64,000 nt of DNA from Carya illinoinensis. Lineage: Eukaryota > Streptophyta > Magnoliopsida > Fagales > Juglandaceae. The stretch lies in assembly GCF_018687715.1 (NCBI RefSeq), contig NC_056760.1, forward strand, positions 7,601,501-7,665,500, given 5' to 3'. The position numbers and the translations under genes were made by a program. The notes beneath the pieces are model-generated. The model did not search any database. It saw only the letters and a list, made by a program, of their open reading frames with translations, and was not told where the DNA came from. How positions within the stretch are numbered: position 1 is the first letter of the stretch; each line of letters begins with the position of its first letter. This document shows positions 58,477 to 64,000 of the stretch, piece by piece.

Positions 58477-60011
58477 CCAAAACAAATAGTACATGAGTTG
58501 GGAGATTCGAGCTAGCTTTTAATTAAAGAAAAAATTCCAGAAATATAGCCCAAAACCACCAGTTATGTGCATGCCTGCATGCATCTTTATGCCACTCGGA
58601 CCATTCAGAAAAATGACCAAAAACTCTTAGCTAGCTGTTAAGCATCAGATCAATGAGCAGAGTCCACAGCTGGAAGTTGAGGTTCCTTGCTTTGTCCGGT
58701 GACTTAGCAAGCCAATATAATATATAATAATCAGGCCCCAAGATTATATATATATTCACCATATTCTACTTGCTACTACTGTCAATTACGTTCTCGTCAT
58801 TGCTGACTTCTTCATTCGATCTTTTGTAATTAACAAATACATTAATTGCTGACTTATTGCGTAAAAAGTTGTCAAAGGTGAACCTCTCGATCGATCTAGT
58901 AAATCGCAAACAAACACGTCGGTAGTAGTGCTAATTTAACCTTTTTTTTCCGACAAAGGGGCGGTCTCGTGTGGAGCCCTCGTGTCGGTTTAGACAATCC
59001 AAAATTTGTTTTTGAAAGTTGAAACTCACATCGTTGTTTGGAGGCAATACCATAATTAATTGAGTAATGAAATATATAATAGTAAAGTATGTAAATTTTA
59101 TATAATTATTTAAAAAAAAATAAAATTTATTATTAATAAAAAATTAATTTTTTTATATCAGTCTTACATTTATTTATTTATTTTTTTAAAATAATTATAC
59201 AATACTTATATGCTCATAATTATAAATATAATTTCTCTAATTAATTTCATGCGTCTTAATTCTCATAATCAGTACTATTGGTTCTTAGACGTGATTGGCC
59301 GGAAATATGTGTCATCTTTGTTAGAACCATGACTAAACTTTATCTAGTTGAACTTTAAGGTAATTAATTATATGAGATCACGAGATTACCTACTACTCTT
59401 GGCAAGTGACTTGATTGATTCAAAATTATCAAAAAGGTTTGATGGACTGAAAAAGTTACACGAATTTCATCAAATCGTATATATCTTTAGCAAACTTTAG
59501 ATACAATCACACCATTTTAGTCAAACTAGGTTGTTGCAGTCATTAGGAAATTAAAAGGGAACACCGACAAAATTGATTATAGTAAATATTGATTACTCGT
59601 GCATGGATAGATTTAATTTGTGAATTTCCACGTGTGCACCGTTCATCACGACTTTTATATTATATTTAACATCAACGATACACACATTTTTTGCCGAAAT
59701 TTGTACATGATGCATGCGTATAATAATACACGTTTTTGCCGGAATTTTTCTTTTTCATTTCATTGTCAAGAACGGAAATTGAAATGATTTTATGATAGAA
59801 ACGTCTGGCAAACACCATATTCTTATGTAAATTATGGAAGCTCGATCCTATTTGCAGATTATATATATATATATATATATATACATACATGTTCGATGTC
59901 CATAAGTGATTTTAATTAGACTAAAAAGGAACCTTTTTGGAGCGCTTTTTCATGACCAATTGAAAATTATACACGGCATATTGATCTCCGATTAAGAAGT
60001 ATTAATTACAA

Positions 60012-60179
60012 AAAAAAAATCTAGTTATAAATATAATTATGTATTAATATGTATACTAATTTAATGTATTTAATTAGTTAAAAAGTAAATTTTCTTAAAA
60101 ATAATATTAATTTAAATTTTAAATATAAAAAAATTAATATTAATACGTAAATTATTATACGACGTAACAAAACTCTCAA
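60012..60179. mobile_element. MITE family C, copy 3
   Basis: It opens with tctagttataaatataattatg and closes with attatacgacgtaacaaaactc. The core aaaaataatattaatttaaattttaaatat matches copies 1 and 4. Confidence 0.75.
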
Positions 60180-60928
60180 TTATAAGACGACCGTTCATGA
60201 TTTTGCACTTGAGTTAGCCGGGCATGTCCAAGCTGTCATCCATGCAAGTTATATGTCATTGCTCTTTATATTAATAATGCATATATATACATTTGTCCTC
60301 TCTCTCTCTCTCTCTCTCTCACATATTTACCTGTTAGAAATAGCATTCGTTTCTTAAATTCTAATTAAGAAAAAGATTATATATATGAAAATATTTTTTC
60401 TGTTCATAAATAATTGATATGTTAAATTATAATTTTTTTATTATAATTATAAATTATACAGTCTACAATTGTTTCGTTTAACGTTGAAATACCCAATTAA
60501 TTAAATACAATAAAATTTTCTTAGACAGTCCACTCGTCGCCTTTGACTACTAGTTTAGACGAGAATTCGAGGTAAATCCTTAGTAAAAGTTTTGAAAAAG
60601 ATCGTTATCCCTTGACAAGGATCGAATTGAAACTTCCAAGAGGGTTACTATATCGGACCAAATATATACCCACTTTCTTTCCCAGGAAAAAGACGTAAAC
60701 CAAATTTTCTTACAATAATAATTAATTAAACACCGCAATATATAACTTGTAGGACTTTGGCTTCAGTCATTCTTGAAAGCTACAATCTGAACACAATGTG
60801 TTTCATCATTCCACGCTTGTAATTAATGACCTTTTTTTCGTTTTTTTCTTTCTCAATTTCCAGTCAATGATATGACTCAAATTCACGAGCAAGTAATTAT
60901 AACTTTGGAGGTATATATAATGGAAAAA

Positions 60929-61092
60929 TTTAATTACAAGTATAACTGTATATTAATATGTGTATTAATATAATATAATTGGTTAAAAAATAGATTTTAT
61001 TAAAAATAATATTAATTTAAATTTTAAATATAAAAAAATCAATATTAATAAACAGATTAACATGCAATTTTATTAATTTATATATACGTAGC
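60929..61092. mobile_element. MITE family C, copy 4
   Basis: It opens with tttaattacaagtataactg and closes with atatatacgtagcaaaacat, with the family C core. It is about 750 bp from copy 3, in the same orientation. Confidence 0.75.
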
Positions 61093-62609
61093 AAAACATA
61101 TACATAATGGCTACTATCTCATTGACCTTTTACAGCTCATCATGTGCACTTCCTAATTAATGTCTTTAAGAATTTAATATTCACGGCCTCGATAAATTAG
61201 TGCCATATATATATATATATATATATTATATGTTTAGTCATTTATTTTCCCCCTTTATTATTGTCCACCAAATATATATCTATCGATTGATAGCATAGAT
61301 TTCAAAATACTTTATAAGAAAGAAAGGAAAACATAAGCAATTACGATACTTATATTTCGTAATCAAATGCAGAATTGGAACCAGTACGTGGCACCAACCA
61401 TGGACACGACTGATCTCAACTGGGTCCCGGCCTAGTACTACATATTATAAGCATGATCTGAATTTAGGTAAAACTGAATTAATGAGTATCACTTTATATC
61501 TTTGTAAAAAGCGAGTAGTGGTTGTCACTAATTGGGATATGCCTCCAGCTAAGTCGACGCGTTGATTTTATTCAACCAGATCAATGGATTCAAGTGGCAG
61601 ACCGTTGCGTGACATGATCGATCGATCTAGTTCTCAACAACACTTTATTTATTTCAAAGCTAGAGGTAGAACTACTACTGTGCCAGGATGATCTTTCTGT
61701 TTAATTAACTAGTTAATTAATATTATAGCTTTTTAATGAGAGGAAGATCGGGATCCTCACATTCAAGATTGATATAGACTCACCTATACCACTTTAGGAT
61801 GCCTCAAAGTCATAAAACATTGGAGAAATGTCCATCCGATTAGATCAGTTGCCACGTCTTGTAGTGCTATACCCACCTAGAAGAGGGTAATTAATTAATG
61901 GAGGCGCCCACAAGGGCCACAGCCCATTAAGGGGGTAACTTCTCTGGTTTAGAATTTTTCATAATTTTATTTTTTTAACGTTTATGTTATTCAAGGTTGA
62001 AGTGATCTATATTACTCAATGGCTGCATTTAATATTGTGGTGTTCTTGTGTAAAAAAAACTAAGAAATCTCATGATCCAATCCAGTACTAACCATTCCAT
62101 ATCAACACGCCCACATGCATTAAGAGGCTTGGCAGCCAGTATATATATATATATATATCTATCTATTATATGGCGGCCTTGAATTCAGAAATATATACAT
62201 ATAGATCAAGAGGGCCGTCGGATCAATCAGAACACATACAGAAACATCCAATATTAAATGTCAACCAAGAAATATAGTACTGTTATTTCTTGAGTTTGAT
62301 ATATATATACATATATGATACAATTTTGTACCCAAATTGAAAAGAGAGGGTCATACAATTACTGATCATGTGCTCTTCCTCCAGCTATGGAAGAATATCG
62401 AGAAATCTCATTAATCTAAAGGGGAACCTTGGATGTAAATCAAAATGAATCCTAAATGAAGGAAACGATGGAGGAATAAACAAATAAAGCCATATGCTAT
62501 GTATACGTTTCAACTGTCATATCCCCTGTGATCTAAAGCTCGCCTACATGTGATGGGGAAAATTGTGTTTCAAATAGAGAAATGAAGCCCGGTGATCTTG
62601 ATGAAGATA

Positions 62610-62897
62610 TTAGTGGCCAATACCGGGGCTTGGGACAGACCGCAGAATCCGATCAGTGCTAATAAGGTGCCGGCCAATGAGCTTTTCATCCACCACCACC
62701 GCATGGCCCTTCTTGCTAGGAGTTGAAGCTGGCACCGTACCCTTTGGAAGGGCGCTCAGAATCAAACTGTCCCTCAAAGCAGGGACCGATCTCTTCTCAG
62801 TTTGCTTCAAATCCAAGAGTTTCCTGCCTTCTAAACACGAGACAAATGCAGCAAAGACAACCAAGGAAAAGAGGATCATAGCGCTTAACCGAGCCAT
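62610..62897 (-). CDS. CEP14: CEP14-like secreted signalling peptide precursor
   Basis: 95 residues from the ATG at 62897. The longer open frame upstream would lengthen the protein past its natural signal peptide, so I reject it. Residues 1-23 are a signal peptide (MARLSAMILFSLVVFAAFVSC). A variable middle follows, and the protein ends RILRSVPSPGIGH directly at the stop. The SPG[IV]GH ending is that of C-terminally encoded peptides (CEP), and the SVPSPG variant is that of divergent group II members such as Arabidopsis CEP14 as I recall them. Such precursors are cut to about 15 residues with hydroxylated prolines and sensed by CEPR-type receptor kinases at the cell surface. No intron. The ending also resembles PIP peptides, but the spacing before GxGH is one residue short for that family. 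Confidence 0.87.
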   Translation of the reverse strand: MARLSAMILFSLVVFAAFVSCLEGRKLLDLKQTEKRSVPALRDSLILSALPKGTVPASTPSKKGHAVVVDEKLIGRHLISTDRILRSVPSPGIGH

Positions 62898-63026
62898 AGA
62901 ATTGTAGATAACAATTAAGAGAGGTAGATCAGAGGAAGAGGAAGAGAGAAATGAGTAATTCTGGGTTTTATTGTGAGGAAAGAACGCAAGGCAAAGGTTT
63001 ATGGAGAGGTTTGTTGGGGACGCCTT

Positions 63027-63038
63027 TGTATATATAGG
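63027..63038 (-). promoter_or_regulatory. TATA box of the CEP14-like gene
   Basis: On the minus strand ccctatatatacaaagg lies about 135 bp before the start codon, which implies a leader of about 100 bases. Confidence 0.65.
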
Positions 63039-63082
63039 GTAACTGGGCAGAAATAAAGTGTTTAATTTCATGCGGTACCGCG

Positions 63083-63145
63083 TGAGTCAGTGACGGCTAG
63101 AAAGAGAGAGCGTGGGGATCAAGTTATGGGTGGTGGCCAAGTCAA
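63083..63145 (-). promoter_or_regulatory. Possible bZIP and WRKY sites upstream of CEP14-like gene
   Basis: TGAGTCA at 63083-63089 (bZIP-type) and TTGACT on the minus strand at 63140-63145 (W-box) lie 45-120 bp above the TATA box. Short motifs like these occur by chance. Confidence 0.3.
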
Positions 63146-64000
63146 AGTGAAGATTTTGAAATTTGAGGGCAGTTGGATTGGCATTAGCATAGTGTCTTTG
63201 ATCAGCTTTCAGGTTTCCAAACACTACAAAGAATGTGGAATCGCCGCGTGGAGGGCTGCGTTAGGTGAGAATGAGCTAAGCCGTCTGCCACTGTTTCTTC
63301 TTTCCCGGCAATTTCACGCACCGTCAAACATGTCAATATCCCAATATTAATTGTGACCTTAATTTCCACTCGGCTTTATAAGTTTATATATAACTAGCTG
63401 CAGCGCGAGGCAGAATTATAGATATATCCCATGATAAACGAGATCGCCAGCTACTTAAGTCCTAAACTGAAGTGTGATCAATAAAAGCAGATTCCTAAAT
63501 GGTCCTACTTTGAACACCTAATCTGCCAACATTTTGTTAGTGAAGAGATGAAATGTAAATTAGTAATCAACATTTAATTTATAGCATTTCTTGCTCACGT
63601 AGGATTGGTTTATTGTATACATCTAATCCCATTGGGAAATCATATGGCCAACGTAGGACCCATGTTTGGAACAAAGATTTGAGATGTCACATAGAACAGC
63701 AAGTTATCTCAATAGTCTATATAAACACGGGGAAACAAGACCGACCAAAGTGGTCCAATAATATAGCGAGTAATTTAATCTGATACCTAATTCCGGCAAA
63801 AGTTGAGTGTGAAATTTGATCTCCGGAGCCAACCTCAGCTAGCTAGCCATAGCTTTTGAAGCCGAATCTCCGAGCCAGTGGTCGGCAACTTGCATGAGTC
63901 GCAAAATAAAGTCAAAACCGTGAAGCCGAAGTATCTGATCCGAATGGTCCCGCGGCCCCATGTTGCTCACAATGGCAAAGATCTGGGTCAAGACTTGAAT
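63146..64000. other. Right end of window, upstream of CEP14-like gene
   Basis: No gene recognised. 63170-63340 and 63880-64000 are somewhat G/C-richer and could belong to the CEP14 promoter and to a gene beyond the window edge. Confidence 0.5.

Larger units (their letters stand above)
42934..62609. other. About 20-kb intergenic tract between TPS7 and CEP14-like genes
   Basis: No intact protein gene is supported. Separate entries cover a hAT-type MITE (46249), MITEs at 47867, 48197, 60012 and 60929, a broken PIP-like gene (54644) and a promoter-like stretch (58174-58319). Bases 44300-47000 are more G/C-rich with long pyrimidine tracts and look like retrotransposon debris. Bases 55440-55860 and 56580-56770 are further G/C-richer islands I cannot identify. 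The rest is A/T-rich with TA and CT microsatellites (59859, 60298, 61205). Confidence 0.6.

Noticed and set aside
62898..63071. 58-residue N-terminal extension of the CEP14-like protein
   Set aside because: It would bury the signal peptide and run through the TATA box.

Overview
This is a stretch of plant nuclear DNA, very probably from a woody core eudicot. The coding genes have plant-type GT-AG introns. The gene families are plant ones: WRKY, class II trehalose-phosphate synthase, DUF641, CEP peptide and RABA1. The spaces between genes are A/T-rich and full of small plant transposons (MITEs, TRIMs, SINEs). The commonest MITE type, with ends like GGCCCCGTTTGGATAGTG, reminds me of Fagales genomes such as walnut or hickory, but that is recollection and not proof.

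I support six protein genes. From left to right they are WRKY65-like (7904-8972, +), RABA1-class Rab GTPase (11073-17273, -), SEC61 alpha (22097-24656, +, with a probable 3.5-kb intron in its 5' leader), UNE1/GIL1-like DUF641 protein (32441-33850, +), TPS7-like class II trehalose-phosphate synthase (37263-41726, -) and a CEP14-like secreted peptide (62610-62897, -). There is also a probable broken PIP-type peptide gene at 54644-54952. WRKY65/RABA1 and UNE1/TPS7 are convergent pairs. RABA1/SEC61 are divergent and share about 1.2 kb of promoter space.

The gene content is not random. From memory, WRKY65, CEP14, UNE1 and a SEC61 alpha gene are consecutive in Arabidopsis (At1g29280-At1g29310), and RABA1a and TPS7 are neighbours at At1g06400-At1g06410. 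The window therefore looks like an old eudicot gene block, expanded here by introns and repeats. The products work in separate processes: transcription, trans-Golgi/endosomal traffic, ER protein import, growth or fertilisation, sugar signalling and peptide signalling.

The long introns and gene-free tracts hold most of the unusual structure. There is a complete TRIM retroelement with a perfect 5-bp target duplication in the RABA1 intron. The SEC61 leader intron holds a tangle of TRIM copies, one of which is interrupted by a hAT-type MITE with an 8-bp duplication. A second copy of that MITE lies at 46249. There are tRNA-derived SINEs with 14-bp duplications, at least five other MITE families and several local direct duplications. 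The 20-kb tract between TPS7 and CEP14 has no convincing intact gene. It does contain the broken PIP-like gene and a promoter-like stretch ahead of a 30-codon reading frame. I saw no rRNA genes, no CRISPR arrays and no virus-derived genes.
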